The position numbers and the translations under genes were made by a program. This document shows positions 26,884 to 36,800 of a stretch of 64,000 nt of DNA, in pieces. The number at the start of each line of letters is the position of its first letter. Position 1 is the first letter of the stretch. Origin of the DNA: Fictibacillus enclensis (GTDB lineage: Bacteria; Bacillota; Bacilli; Bacillales; Fictibacillaceae); the NCBI RefSeq assembly GCF_001457035.1, contig NZ_KQ758618.1, forward strand, positions 62,001 through 126,000, in the 5' to 3' direction. The notes beneath the pieces were generated by a model, which did no database searches, was not told where the DNA came from, and saw nothing but the letters and a program-made list of their open reading frames with translations.

Positions 26884-28072
26884 CATTGCTCATGAACTGG
26901 TAAAAAAAGACCATAAAATCAGGATTTTCGCAAGCAGCTTTCTGGCTTACCGGTTTGTGTGGAGAAACAAGCACAAGAAAAATTACAAAGAAAATGTGAA
27001 TGGCGTCATTTTTGAGTGGCTGTGGACTCTTCCTTACCAAGGGAACGGAGTTATGCGGATTTTGAACATGATCTCGTTCTTCTTCATGGCCCTGTGGAGA
27101 GGGATGATGAAGAAGGAACGGCCTGACGCCATTGTGGGATCCTCGGTTCACTTGTTTGCCTGCCTGGCTGCCTATTATTTAAGCCGGTGGAAAAAAGCTT
27201 CTTACATTGTAGAGATCAGAGATTTATGGCCAAGAACCTTAATTGAGCTCGGATCCATGTCAAAATACCATCCAGCTGTTCTCATGTTCGGAGCGATTGA
27301 AAAGTTCGTATATAAACGAGCAGATCAAATCATCGTCACACTGCCGGGAGCCGCAGAATATATCAAGGAAATGGGTGTGGACGAGAGCATCATCCATGTG
27401 ATTCCAAATGGCATCAATATGGATCGTATGGAAGAAAAGGAAGGCAATAGCTCTCTTCGCGAAGAAATTGAGAGTATTAAAGAAAAGCACGGGCAGGTCG
27501 CCATGTATGTGGGTTCCCATGGGGTGGCGAACTCCCTGGAAACCGTCGTAAAGAGCGCGAAGTTCATTCCGACAGACCAGGCAGCTTTTGTACTTGTGGG
27601 AGACGGGCCGGAAAAAGACAAGTTGAAGAAGCTGGCAAGTGAATATCCGCATGTCTACTTTTTTGATGGCATTCCTAAAAAGGAAGTCATGCCAACGCTT
27701 GACCTTGCGGATGTTCTTCTGGTTTCCATGCTGGACACCACACTCTATAAATACGGGATTTCCCTTAATAAGCTGAACGACTACCTTTTGGTCGGAAAGC
27801 CGATCCTTTTTGCAGGCAATGTATCCAATGATATCGTAGCCGAAGCAAAAGCGGGGGTAACTGTACCTCCCGAAAAGCCGGGAGCGTTTGCTGACGGGCT
27901 GGTTGAACTGCTTCACCTGAGTGGGGAAGAAAAATCGGAAATTGCCCGCAGCAGCTACCGGTATGTGAACGACAAACATAACATCACAAAGCTGGCAGAC
28001 CGTTTCCTGGATATTTGCGCTTATCGCGAACGTAAAGCGGAAACTCCGTCGTACCAGTTTTCAAGAAACTAA
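26816..28072 (+). CDS. GT4 glycosyltransferase (WbuB-like)
   Basis: Retaining GT4 enzyme of about 418 residues. Landmarks: WILNHVALKPSETGITRHYD, IVEIRDLWPRTLIELG, RADQIIVTLPGAAEYI, HVIPNGINMDRM and FDGIPKKEVMPTLDLADVLLV; the RDLWP and IPNGI text is characteristic of WbuB/FnlI-like transferases acting on N-acetylated amino sugars, in line with the pathway nearby. GTG at 26807 is in frame, but ATG 26816 has GGAG 8 bases upstream. It overlaps the upstream gene by 68 bases and the aminotransferase follows after 30 bases. Confidence 0.82.
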   Translation: MKVWILNHVALKPSETGITRHYDIAHELVKKDHKIRIFASSFLAYRFVWRNKHKKNYKENVNGVIFEWLWTLPYQGNGVMRILNMISFFFMALWRGMMKKERPDAIVGSSVHLFACLAAYYLSRWKKASYIVEIRDLWPRTLIELGSMSKYHPAVLMFGAIEKFVYKRADQIIVTLPGAAEYIKEMGVDESIIHVIPNGINMDRMEEKEGNSSLREEIESIKEKHGQVAMYVGSHGVANSLETVVKSAKFIPTDQAAFVLVGDGPEKDKLKKLASEYPHVYFFDGIPKKEVMPTLDLADVLLVSMLDTTLYKYGISLNKLNDYLLVGKPILFAGNVSNDIVAEAKAGVTVPPEKPGAFADGLVELLHLSGEEKSEIARSSYRYVNDKHNITKLADRFLDICAYRERKAETPSYQFSRN

Positions 28073-28102
28073 GCCAATACTACAAAGAAAGAGGGATCAT
28101 GA

Positions 28103-29251
28103 ATGAAAGTGCCAATGCTTGATTTATCAGAGCAATATCAGTCATTGAAAGAGGAGATTTTTGCAAGCCTGGAGGAAATCATGTCAGGGTCTCGTTTCAT
28201 CCTAGGGGACAATGTAAAAAAACTGGAGCAGGATGTTGCGGATTTCAGCTCTGCAAAATACGGAGTCGGGGTAGCGAACGGAAGTGATGCCCTTCATATC
28301 TCCCTGCTTGGATGCGGAGTGAAAGCAGGGGATGAAGTCATCGTACCCGCTTTCACCTTTTTTGCCACTGCAGGAGCAGTAGCAAGAGCTGGTGCAGTAC
28401 CTGTATTCGTGGACATCGATCCAAAAACGTACAATATTGATCCGGCGAAAATCGAAGCAGCAGTTACTGAAAAAACGAAGGCCATCATACCAGTACACTT
28501 GTACGGACAGATGGCGGACATGGGACCAATCGCTGAAATCGCCAAAAAGCATAACCTGGCGATCATTGAAGATGCAGCACAAGCCATCGGTTCCAAATAC
28601 AAAGGAAAAAATGTTGGAGAACTTGGCACGACGGCAACTTACAGCTTTTTCCCAACAAAGAATCTGGGAGGCTATGGAGACGGTGGCATGATCATAACAA
28701 ATGATGACGACATTGCTGAAACCATGCGTGTGATTCGTGTCCACGGCAGCAAACCGAAATACTATCATCATATTTTAGGCTACAACAGCCGTCTGGATGA
28801 ACTTCAAGCCGGCATTTTGAATGTGAAGTTTCCTCATTTAAATACATGGAGCGAAGCACGCCGCGAAAAAGCCGCAGTATATACTGAATTGCTGAACGAA
28901 AAGCTTGGGGATCTGGTTGTAACGCCTTTTGTGGAAGAACACAACTACCATGTTTTCCACCAATATACGATTCAGGTGCCTGACCGCAGCGGTTTGCAGG
29001 AATTTTTGAAAGAGAAGGGCATCGGTTCGATGATTTATTATCCAAAGCCGCTTCACCTTCAGCCTGTATTCAGTGAGCTTGGTTACAAGGAAGGCGACCT
29101 GCCTGAAACCGAAAAAGCAGCCGAAACCGTATTGTCTCTTCCTATGTTTCCGGAATTGAAAAGAGAGCAGCAGGAGTATGTGGTCGAACAGATCGCAGCT
29201 TATTTCAGCAACCATCCTGCCAAAGCAAAAAAAGAAACATCTTACGCATAA
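28103..29251 (+). CDS. DegT/DnrJ/EryC1/StrS aminotransferase (WbpE-like)
   Basis: PLP-dependent sugar aminotransferase of 382 residues, predicted to convert UDP-3-keto-GlcNAcA to the 3-amino sugar using glutamate. Motifs: GVANGSDALHISLLGCGV, VIVPAFTFFATAGAV, IPVHLYGQMADM, IIEDAAQAIGSKYKG and SFFPTKNLGGYGDGGM, where the Lys of PTKNLG forms the PLP Schiff base. HGSKPKYYHHILGYNSRLDE and the end MFPELKREQQEYVVEQI are typical of WbpE/WlbC. GAGGGA precedes the ATG by 6 bases. Its neighbours give the specific prediction; the fold alone would allow other keto-sugars. Confidence 0.85.
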   Translation: MKVPMLDLSEQYQSLKEEIFASLEEIMSGSRFILGDNVKKLEQDVADFSSAKYGVGVANGSDALHISLLGCGVKAGDEVIVPAFTFFATAGAVARAGAVPVFVDIDPKTYNIDPAKIEAAVTEKTKAIIPVHLYGQMADMGPIAEIAKKHNLAIIEDAAQAIGSKYKGKNVGELGTTATYSFFPTKNLGGYGDGGMIITNDDDIAETMRVIRVHGSKPKYYHHILGYNSRLDELQAGILNVKFPHLNTWSEARREKAAVYTELLNEKLGDLVVTPFVEEHNYHVFHQYTIQVPDRSGLQEFLKEKGIGSMIYYPKPLHLQPVFSELGYKEGDLPETEKAAETVLSLPMFPELKREQQEYVVEQIAAYFSNHPAKAKKETSYA

Positions 29252-29282
29252 TAAAGGCCTAGGTGAAAAAGAGGTGAATCCA

Positions 29283-29993
29283 TTGACAGTGTGCCAGGGA
29301 AGAAACGTTGTAATCGGAGAACATGTACAGCTCGGGGAGAATGTGATGATCGGGCATAACGTCGTCATTTATGACGGAGTTACAATCGGCGATAACTGCA
29401 TCATCCAGGACAATGCCGTGATCGGCAAACAGCCGGCACGTGCAAAGAATTCGGCTTTGCCGGAGTTAAAAACCTTGCCGCCTGCACAAATCGGTTCAGG
29501 TGTAACGATTGGAACCAATTCTATCATTTATGCCAGTGCGGAACTTGGGGATGATGTTTTTGTTGCTGATCTCGCAACCGTGCGCGAGCGGGTAACGGTG
29601 GGTGAAAAAACGATTATAGGGCGCGGAGCCGCCGTTGAAAATGACTGTGTGATCGGTGTGAAATGCAAGATTGAAACCAATGCCTACATTACGGCTTATT
29701 CGGAATTGGAAGATCTGGTTTTTATCGCCCCGGCGGTCGTTACGACCAATGATAACTATATGGCCCGTTCAAAGGAACGTTTTAAGCATTTTAAAGGGGT
29801 TACCGTGAAAAAAGGAGGAAGAATTGGGGCCAACTCAACCATTCTTCCTGGGAAGGTAATCGGACAGGAAGCAGCAGTTGCTGCCGGGAGCCTCGTGACC
29901 AAAGATGTGGAAAGCGAAAACCTGGTAGCCGGACATCCGGCCAGGAAGTTCCGGTCGGTACCTGAAGATCAGCTGCTCAAAAACCAAGTGTAA
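29283..29993 (+). CDS. Left-handed beta-helix N-acetyltransferase (WbpD-like)
   Basis: Hexapeptide-repeat acyltransferase of about 236 residues, expected to acetylate the 3-amino group made by the aminotransferase with acetyl-CoA. Repeats such as VVIGEHVQLGENVMIGHNVV and VTIGDNCIIQDNAVIG run from residue 8 to about 170, with the loop QPARAKNSALPE between coils; PAVVTTNDNYMARSKERFKHF and GRIGANSTILPGKVIG follow. This matches the WbpD/WlbB branch. TTG 29283 is chosen because GAGGTGA lies 6 bases before it; GTG 29274 is nearly as good. An open frame reaches back into the aminotransferase gene, but without a start site. Confidence 0.82.
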   Translation: MTVCQGRNVVIGEHVQLGENVMIGHNVVIYDGVTIGDNCIIQDNAVIGKQPARAKNSALPELKTLPPAQIGSGVTIGTNSIIYASAELGDDVFVADLATVRERVTVGEKTIIGRGAAVENDCVIGVKCKIETNAYITAYSELEDLVFIAPAVVTTNDNYMARSKERFKHFKGVTVKKGGRIGANSTILPGKVIGQEAAVAAGSLVTKDVESENLVAGHPARKFRSVPEDQLLKNQV

Positions 29994-30066
29994 CCTTCTG
30001 CAGTGTTTTCCTCAACCACAGCCAGGAACACACAACTTTGGAGGAAGGCGAGGAGAGGGGAAATAA

Positions 30067-31554
30067 ATGCCGGATTTGCGTAATATTCTTGAATCAAAAA
30101 TAACTCAAGTCATCCTTGCGCTTCTGTTTGCGGTGTTTGCAGGCAACTGGCTGCTGGGCAAAGTACCTGTCCAGTCACCGGTTCTGCTTTCAGGCGCGCT
30201 TGTGGGCTACATCATACTCATTGCCGTTTTTCTTGCAGCCAGACCGGTCATCCAGGAGATTCCTTTTACAACACTGCTGCTTTATCTCCTGGTTTTCACT
30301 TCCTTTCTGGGAGCCGGAATTCTCAGCATCCCGGCCGGCCCGGTCACCATGTTTCCGTACAGGATGCTGTATATGGTCATGGTGCCTGTTTTCCTTTACC
30401 TCGCTCTCTTTCAAAAGGAAGGACTGCAATGGGACAAGGTGAAAATCAAGCCGGCTTTGTATTTTCACTTGTTTTGGGTGCTGTATGCCCTGTTTTCATT
30501 AAGTTGGACACGCTCTTTTTCCATGGGGGCCGTTGATCTGATCTTTCTCGTCATTGGTATTTCCCTTATCTTTTTCATGGTATTTCTCCTGAATAAAGAA
30601 GAGGAATATATACATGTGTACTGGATCTGGCTCGTGATGTTTGCCGTACTGACGGTTATCGGGCTCTGGAACCATATAACACACAACCATCTCGCCATCT
30701 CAAGAATCAATCAGGTGGCAGAGTATCAAAAGGGAATTCCGACATCTGTGTTTGTGAACGAAAACGATTTTGCCAGTTTTCTCTCTGTCAGTTTTTTTCT
30801 GACCCTGGCCTTTGTGCACCGCACAAAATCATGGCAGTTGAAAGCAGCAGGCGGAGCGGTGATGCTTGTTTCTCTTTATGTACTTGTTTACACGTCATCC
30901 CGGGCAAATTTTATTGCCATCCCACTGGGGCTGTTCTTCTGGTTTGTTTTTTTAACGAACCGGAACGTCAAAAAAGTTCTGATCCTGCTTGGGGCAGCGG
31001 GGGGAGCTGCTTTGGCCATGGTGTACCCGTCCAAGCTTATGGCTGCTGTTTCAAAAGTAGAAGGCATGCTGGTGTCCCTCTTGACCACCAATGCTCCGGA
31101 AGCAGAAATCACCTCGGTGGATATCCGGTCCAACCTGATCAAAAACGGATGGTTATTTTTTGAGAAAAGCTTTGGATTTGGAATTGGTTCAGGAAACGCC
31201 AAATACTATCTGATGCATTTTGCCGAATACCCGACAAAGGGAATCATAAACGTCCATAACTGGTGGATGGAAATCCTGGTCAATTACGGCGCCTTGATTT
31301 TTATTGGGTATGTGCTTTTGTATTTGTGGGTCGTCCTGCAGCTTTTCCGCATTTTTAGACAATCTCATACCCGCTATGAAAAAATGATCAGTGAAGGGCT
31401 TCTTGGCGGCATGATCGCTTTTTCGCTTTCCTGCATCAGCCCAAGCTCACAAATATCATTAAACTATCTTTGGCTTCTCTTCGCATTCTCCTTGAGTTTC
31501 ATTAATTACTGGAGAGTGAAACAAAATGAGGAGTCATATCGACCAATGAAGTAA
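30067..31554 (+). CDS. Wzy-like polysaccharide polymerase / O-antigen ligase family protein
   Basis: Polytopic membrane protein of 495 residues with roughly 12 hydrophobic segments and a larger external loop near residues 330-410 (with VHNWWMEILVNYG, typical of the Wzy_C/O-antigen ligase domain) and the earlier PTSVFVNENDFASFLSVSFF. It probably polymerises undecaprenyl-PP-linked repeat units outside the membrane. It lies between the sugar synthesis genes and a Wzz-like gene. GAGGGG about 7 bases before the ATG sets the start. Confidence 0.8.
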   Translation: MPDLRNILESKITQVILALLFAVFAGNWLLGKVPVQSPVLLSGALVGYIILIAVFLAARPVIQEIPFTTLLLYLLVFTSFLGAGILSIPAGPVTMFPYRMLYMVMVPVFLYLALFQKEGLQWDKVKIKPALYFHLFWVLYALFSLSWTRSFSMGAVDLIFLVIGISLIFFMVFLLNKEEEYIHVYWIWLVMFAVLTVIGLWNHITHNHLAISRINQVAEYQKGIPTSVFVNENDFASFLSVSFFLTLAFVHRTKSWQLKAAGGAVMLVSLYVLVYTSSRANFIAIPLGLFFWFVFLTNRNVKKVLILLGAAGGAALAMVYPSKLMAAVSKVEGMLVSLLTTNAPEAEITSVDIRSNLIKNGWLFFEKSFGFGIGSGNAKYYLMHFAEYPTKGIINVHNWWMEILVNYGALIFIGYVLLYLWVVLQLFRIFRQSHTRYEKMISEGLLGGMIAFSLSCISPSSQISLNYLWLLFAFSLSFINYWRVKQNEESYRPMK

Positions 31555-31566
31555 GGGAGTAAGTGT

Positions 31567-32235
31567 ATGGACAAGGAAATGAAAGAAATTACAGAAAGCA
31601 TCTGGCACCGATTTAAAAAGTTCTTTATTTTATTGCTGCTGATACCGATATTAACCACTGTGATTGCTTATTTTTTAGCGTCCAGGGAACCCGGCACTTC
31701 CCAGGCCGATGCCAAAATAAAACTGGGATCTGCAGAAAATTCAACGCTGAATACCCCAGACAGTGCGAAAGAGTATCTTTTGAGTAATGAGTTTCTTCGG
31801 TCGGTCAAGGGCTTGAGCAAGGATGAGGAAAAGGAGCTGAAAGAAAAGCTTCAGGTGGTGCCTGAAACCGACACCATCATTACTCTGAGCTTGAGTGATG
31901 AGAATAAAAACAAAGCAAAAACCCAGTTGAAGTCTGTTGTAAAAGCCTTTATGAACGAGAGCGGCAATCAGTCTGAAAAATGGAGAACAACCCTTGATCA
32001 TCAGATTAAAAAGGTGGAGGGAACCGAGGTTTCAGGCGAAGGCACCATCAAAAAAGAAGAATATCTGTTTGATCTCAAAACAAGAATGCTAAAAATAAAA
32101 GATCCGAAACTGCTTGAAAAAGTAGATACAACAGACACGAATGCCAATCCGAAACGAAAAGCTATACTAGGTCTCCTGGTGGGATTAATTCTCAGTGCTT
32201 CACTGCTCCTGCTTCCAGAAATTTTTAAAAAGTAG
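31567..32235 (+). CDS. Wzz-like chain-length determinant protein
   Basis: A 222-residue protein with one N-terminal membrane segment (residues about 20-40), an external, helical Lys/Glu-rich region and one C-terminal segment (about 200-217). This is the two-helix layout of Wzz/polysaccharide co-polymerases. N-terminal text ITESIWHRFKKFFILLLLIP resembles that family weakly. There is no cytoplasmic tyrosine kinase domain. It is 12 bases after the polymerase gene, supporting a role in chain length. A weak AT-rich hairpin (AAAACT/AGTTTT) follows near 32308. Confidence 0.6.
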   Translation: MDKEMKEITESIWHRFKKFFILLLLIPILTTVIAYFLASREPGTSQADAKIKLGSAENSTLNTPDSAKEYLLSNEFLRSVKGLSKDEEKELKEKLQVVPETDTIITLSLSDENKNKAKTQLKSVVKAFMNESGNQSEKWRTTLDHQIKKVEGTEVSGEGTIKKEEYLFDLKTRMLKIKDPKLLEKVDTTDTNANPKRKAILGLLVGLILSASLLLLPEIFKK

Positions 32236-32460
32236 CGTTAATTCTCTCATTTGGTGGAATAAAGAAGAGATGGCTAAACGAAAAAGCCAGGGATGAAGCA
32301 GGACTCAAAACTGTAAGCATAGTTTTACTTTTGTTTATGGCCGTTTCGAGATATAATTTCTGAAGAGATGAATGCGAATTTTCATGGGGCGTTGTTGGGC
32401 AACATAAGCAGGGTGGAACTTGCTTAAAATCCATTGAAGAGTTAAAAAAAGAGGGATAAC

Positions 32461-33543
32461 ATGAATGTTCAATTGATCATTGCTGCGGTGGTGTCATTCG
32501 CAGTGGTCGCAATCGCCATGCCGTTCATTATCAAACTGGCGATTCGGCTGGGTGTGACGGACAAACCAAATCAACGAAAAGTTCACGATAAAATAATGCC
32601 CCGCTGGGGAGGAGTTGGGATCTTCCTCGGAGTGGTAGTTGGATATTTTGTCTCGGGCCTGTATGAAATGCAGCTAACCGGGATCATTGTTGGCGCTGTT
32701 CTTATTGTCATGATTGGCATGATTGACGATAAATTTGAGTTAAGCGCTCGAGTGAAGCTGGTCGGCCAGATTTTTGCCGCCCTTCTGGTTGCCTCTACCG
32801 GGTTAACCATTGAATTAATAACCATACCTTTTGTTGGTACATTTCATTTAGGTCCATGGGCATACATCACAACGATTTTCTGGATCATTGCCATCACCAA
32901 TGCCATCAATCTGATCGATGGGCTGGATGGCCTTGCAGGAGGCGTGTCCATCATTGTAATGATCACCATTGCGATCATGGCCGGATTAAACGGAAACATG
33001 ATGATCCTTACATTGGCATTGATCATCGCTGCTTCAACGGCAGGTTTCCTGATGTACAACTTCAGCCCGGCTAAAATATTCATGGGGGATGCAGGTTCTC
33101 TGTTTCTCGGCTACTCCATTTCCATTCTATCCTTGCTGGGATTGTACAAAAGCGTCACGCTTTTCAGTTTTGTCGTACCTATTATCATACTTGGTGTTCC
33201 GGTGTTTGATACATCCTTTGCCATTATCCGAAGAATGGCAAACAAAACGCCGATTTCCGCTCCGGATAAAGGACATCTGCATCATCGTCTGATGAACCTG
33301 GGATGGTCGCACCGAAAAACCGTGCTGGTTATCTATGCACTCAGCATCATTTTCAGCGTAGCCGCCGTAGTTTTTGAATCCAGTACGTTATGGGGCTCTG
33401 TGGTGATTGTTATCGGTTTGCTGCTCATGCTCGAAGTAATTGCCGAAATCATCGGTCTCGTGCATCATAAATACCGCCCGGTGCTGTACCTGTACAAGAA
33501 ATTTATCGGAACCATGCAGGTAAACAGTCCGGATAAAGACTAA
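32461..33543 (+). CDS. Undecaprenyl-phosphate GlcNAc-1-phosphate transferase (TagO/WecA), second copy
   Basis: Paralogue of the tagO at 4767-5810, 360 residues, with the same motif series: DKPNQRKVHDKIMPRWGG, DDKFELSARVKLVGQ, NAINLIDGLDGLAGG, NFSPAKIFMGDAGSLFLG and HLHHRLMNLGWSH. It probably starts the polysaccharide repeat of this locus by loading GlcNAc-1-phosphate on undecaprenyl phosphate, while the first copy sits by tagA, though the two could be interchangeable. It is separated from the Wzz-like gene by 225 bases and has its own terminator. GAGGGA is 6 bases before the ATG. Confidence 0.9.
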   Translation: MNVQLIIAAVVSFAVVAIAMPFIIKLAIRLGVTDKPNQRKVHDKIMPRWGGVGIFLGVVVGYFVSGLYEMQLTGIIVGAVLIVMIGMIDDKFELSARVKLVGQIFAALLVASTGLTIELITIPFVGTFHLGPWAYITTIFWIIAITNAINLIDGLDGLAGGVSIIVMITIAIMAGLNGNMMILTLALIIAASTAGFLMYNFSPAKIFMGDAGSLFLGYSISILSLLGLYKSVTLFSFVVPIIILGVPVFDTSFAIIRRMANKTPISAPDKGHLHHRLMNLGWSHRKTVLVIYALSIIFSVAAVVFESSTLWGSVVIVIGLLLMLEVIAEIIGLVHHKYRPVLYLYKKFIGTMQVNSPDKD

Positions 33544-33564
33544 CAGCAAAATAACCTACGAAAG

Positions 33565-33595
33565 TGCCAGGCCATTACAAGAGCCTGGCATTTTT
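33565..33595 (+). terminator. Terminator of the second tagO
   Basis: TGCCAGGC pairs with GCCTGGCA across a 10-base loop, then TTTTT. Confidence 0.85.
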
Positions 33596-33746
33596 ATGTT
33601 TTGATGACTTGCTTTGGAGAAATTTTAAAAGGCCGAGGAAAGCGAGCATCCTGAAATGGAGACCAACTCCTCCCCTGCCTTAAAATAATGAAGAAAATCC
33701 TAAAATAATACAGATATTTGGTCCCTTTTCAGGAAGAGTTTATTCT

Positions 33747-33769
33747 TATACTATATGTAAACGCTTTCA
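33747..33769 (+). promoter_or_regulatory. Catabolite-responsive element (CcpA operator) of the GH92 gene
   Basis: TGTAAACGCTTTCA at 33756-33769 fits the CcpA site consensus WTGNAARCGNWWWCAW except at its last base. It lies directly after a -10-like TATACT (33747-33752); no good -35 is visible. A bound CcpA would block transcription start, so the mannosidase gene is probably repressed by preferred sugars. The rest of the 305-base gap (33544-33848) holds the tagO terminator and an additional Shine-Dalgarno-like AGGAGG at 33793. Confidence 0.7.
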
Positions 33770-33848
33770 GTAATATGAAGTATTTTTATTTCAGGAGGTG
33801 AGTGATCCCGCGTTTTATAAGTGTCACTATTAAAAAGGAGGACCAGGT

Positions 33849-36800
33849 ATGATTCAGTTGAAAAGAAAGGCGGTTGCGCATGCGCTTCTTTCCTCTGCTA
33901 TTGCGGTCGGCATGCTGAATGCACCAGGGCTTGCACGGGTACACGCTGAACCGGAGACAAAGGCAGTGAAAGATTTTTTTACCTCATTTGAAAATGATCA
34001 ACAAAAACCAACATGGGAAAATACGGTGGAGACCGATCCAAACGGCAACAAAATGTCATCGGGGATTGACGGAAATATTCAGTATGACGGCATTCAAGGG
34101 GACATTACGAACAAAGTAGAGGAGGTACGGGTCAGTGCGGAAAACCCACCGAACGAAATCGGGGAAAAACTGATTGACAGGGATGTCAATACAAAATGGC
34201 TGGCTTTTGAACCGACAGGCTGGCTTCAGTTCAAGCTGTCCGGGCCGGAGACGGTGGTAAAGTATGCTGTTACATCGGCCAACGATTATGAGGGCCGGGA
34301 TCCGAAAGCATGGGAGCTAAAGGGTTCTAATGATGGCAAGAACTGGACCGTGCTCGACACACGAAGTGATGAGGCTTTCCCCAAGCGATTTGAACGCAAA
34401 CTCTACACGTTCGACAATGACACTCCTTATTTGTATTACAGGCTTAACATCACAAAAAATTCGGGAGACGGCCTGACTCAGGTGGCTGAAATAGCCCTCT
34501 CCAACGGCATTGACGTTCCTGAGCCGCCAGCAGCCGATATGAAGTCCGAGGCAAGCAGCGGGCCGCTGACGTCCTATACGGCGAAAACAAAAGCCGGCTG
34601 GACCGGGACAAAGGCCTTTACCTATTCAGGCACACATCTTGAAAAGGGCCGTGCCTATTCATACAACAAAGTTTTTGATGTAAATATCAAAGTCAATTCA
34701 AAAACGCAACTCTCTTATCTCATTCATCCGGAATTTACAGACAGCGACCAGAACGATTACTCCAGTTCCTACGCCTCGGTGGATCTCGCATTCGCCGATG
34801 GTACCTACCTCCATGAACTGGGTGCGGTGGATCAGCACGGCATCCCGGTAACTCCAGAAGAGCAAGGAAAATCAAAAACCCTTTATGTGAATCAATGGAA
34901 CTATAAGTATTCCAACATCGGTGCCGTTGCGGCCGGCAAAACGATTAAACGTATTTTGGTTGCCTATGACAACCCCAAAGGGCCGGGAATATTCCGGGGA
35001 ACGGTGGATGATATCAAGATCACCGGGAATCCTGTGCAAAAGAGCTACAACAATCTGACCGATTACGTCAACATTTTGCGCGGAACACAGTCCAACAGCA
35101 CGTTTTCACGAGGCAACAACTTTCCGGCCATTGCCGTTCCGCATGGCTTCAATTTCTGGACACCGGCTACGGACGCCGGATCCACGAGCTGGCTATACAG
35201 CTATAACCAAAGCAATAACGAAAACAACCAGCCGGAAATTCAGGCATTCTCCTTAAGCCATGAACCAAGCCCATGGATGGGAGACCGGCAGACGTTTCAG
35301 GTGATGCCGTCCGCTTCAGAAGCTGAAAAGCCGGATGCCGACAGAAAGGCAAGAGCCCTTCCGTTCAAGCATGAAAATGAAACCGCAAAGCCCCACTATT
35401 ACAGTGTGAAGTTTGATAATGGGATAAAGGCAGAAATTGCGCCAACCGACCATGCGGCCATGCAGCGTTATACGTTTAAGGGAGACACCTCCAGCCTTAT
35501 TTTAGACAATGTAAACAATAATGGAGGCATCTCAATCAACAAAGAAAAAGGTGAAGTAACCGGCTATTCGGATGTGAAAAGCGGATTGTCCGCCGGCGCT
35601 TCCCGCATGTACATCTATGCCACGTTTGACCAGCCGATCACAAACAGCGGCAAGCTGACAGGAGAAGGCAGGGATAATGTAACAGCATACGTCAGGTTCG
35701 ATACGAAAGACCAGAAAGCAGTCACCATGAAAATTGCGACCTCCCTGATTTCCATAGCCCAGGCCAAGAAAAACCTGGAACAGGAGATTCAGTCGGACGA
35801 TACTTTCCAGTCCATAAAGGAAAAAGCTCAGCAAAAGTGGGAAAAGCTGTTGAGTAAAATTGAGGTGGAGGGTGCCAGTGAAGACCAGCATGTGACGTTG
35901 TATTCCAACATGTACCGGCTGTTCTTGTATCCGAACTCCGGCTTTGAAAACACAGGCACAAAGGACAACCCGCACTATCAATATGCAAGTCCGTTTTCAC
36001 CGCCTGCTGGCAGCAGCACTCCTGAGGCAACCGGAGCAAAGATTGTGGACGGTAAAACGTACGTGAACAATGGTTTTTGGGATACGTACCGCACGGCATG
36101 GCCGGCCTATTCACTCTTCACTCCGAACATGGCCGGGGAGATGATCGACGGATTTGTACAGCAATACCGCGACGGTGGCTGGGTATCCAGATGGTCCTCT
36201 CCCGGCTATGCAAACTTGATGGTCGGCACCAGCTCGGATGTGGCATTTGCCGATGCCTATTTAAAAGGTGTTCACAACTTTGATGTGAAGAGCTTCTATC
36301 AATCCGCCATCAAAAACGCTTCCGTTGTCAGCCCGAACGCAGGAACCGGAAGAAAGGGTATATCACAGTCTATTTTTGATGGTTATACCAATACATCGAC
36401 TGGTGAGGGACTATCTTGGTCATTGGACGGCTATATCAACGATTATGGCATCGCAAACCTGGCCAAGGCACTCGGCAAGGAAGCGGGCGAGAATGCTTCG
36501 GATCATGCCCAATATAAAGCCGATGCAAACTACTACATGAACCGGGCACAAAATTATGTTCACCTCTTTAACCCTGACACCGGATTTTTTATGGGAAGAA
36601 AGGCAAATGGAGAGTGGCGCACGTCTGCGCAAGACTTTGATGCCCGTGATTGGGGCGGAGATTATACGGAAACGAATGCGTGGAACATGGCCTTTCATGC
36701 TCCGCAGGACGGACAGGGTCTGGCCAATCTGTATGGAGGCAAAAACGGGCTCGCAGACAAACTGGACGAGTTCTTCAGTACCCCGGAAACCGCACTGCAT

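Noticed and set aside
32236-32460. Riboswitch between the Wzz-like gene and the second tagO
   Set aside because: Several small hairpins and a promoter-like TTGTTT/TATAAT at a 15-base spacing exist, but no known riboswitch core (c-di-GMP, c-di-AMP, preQ1 or T-box) could be matched by eye.
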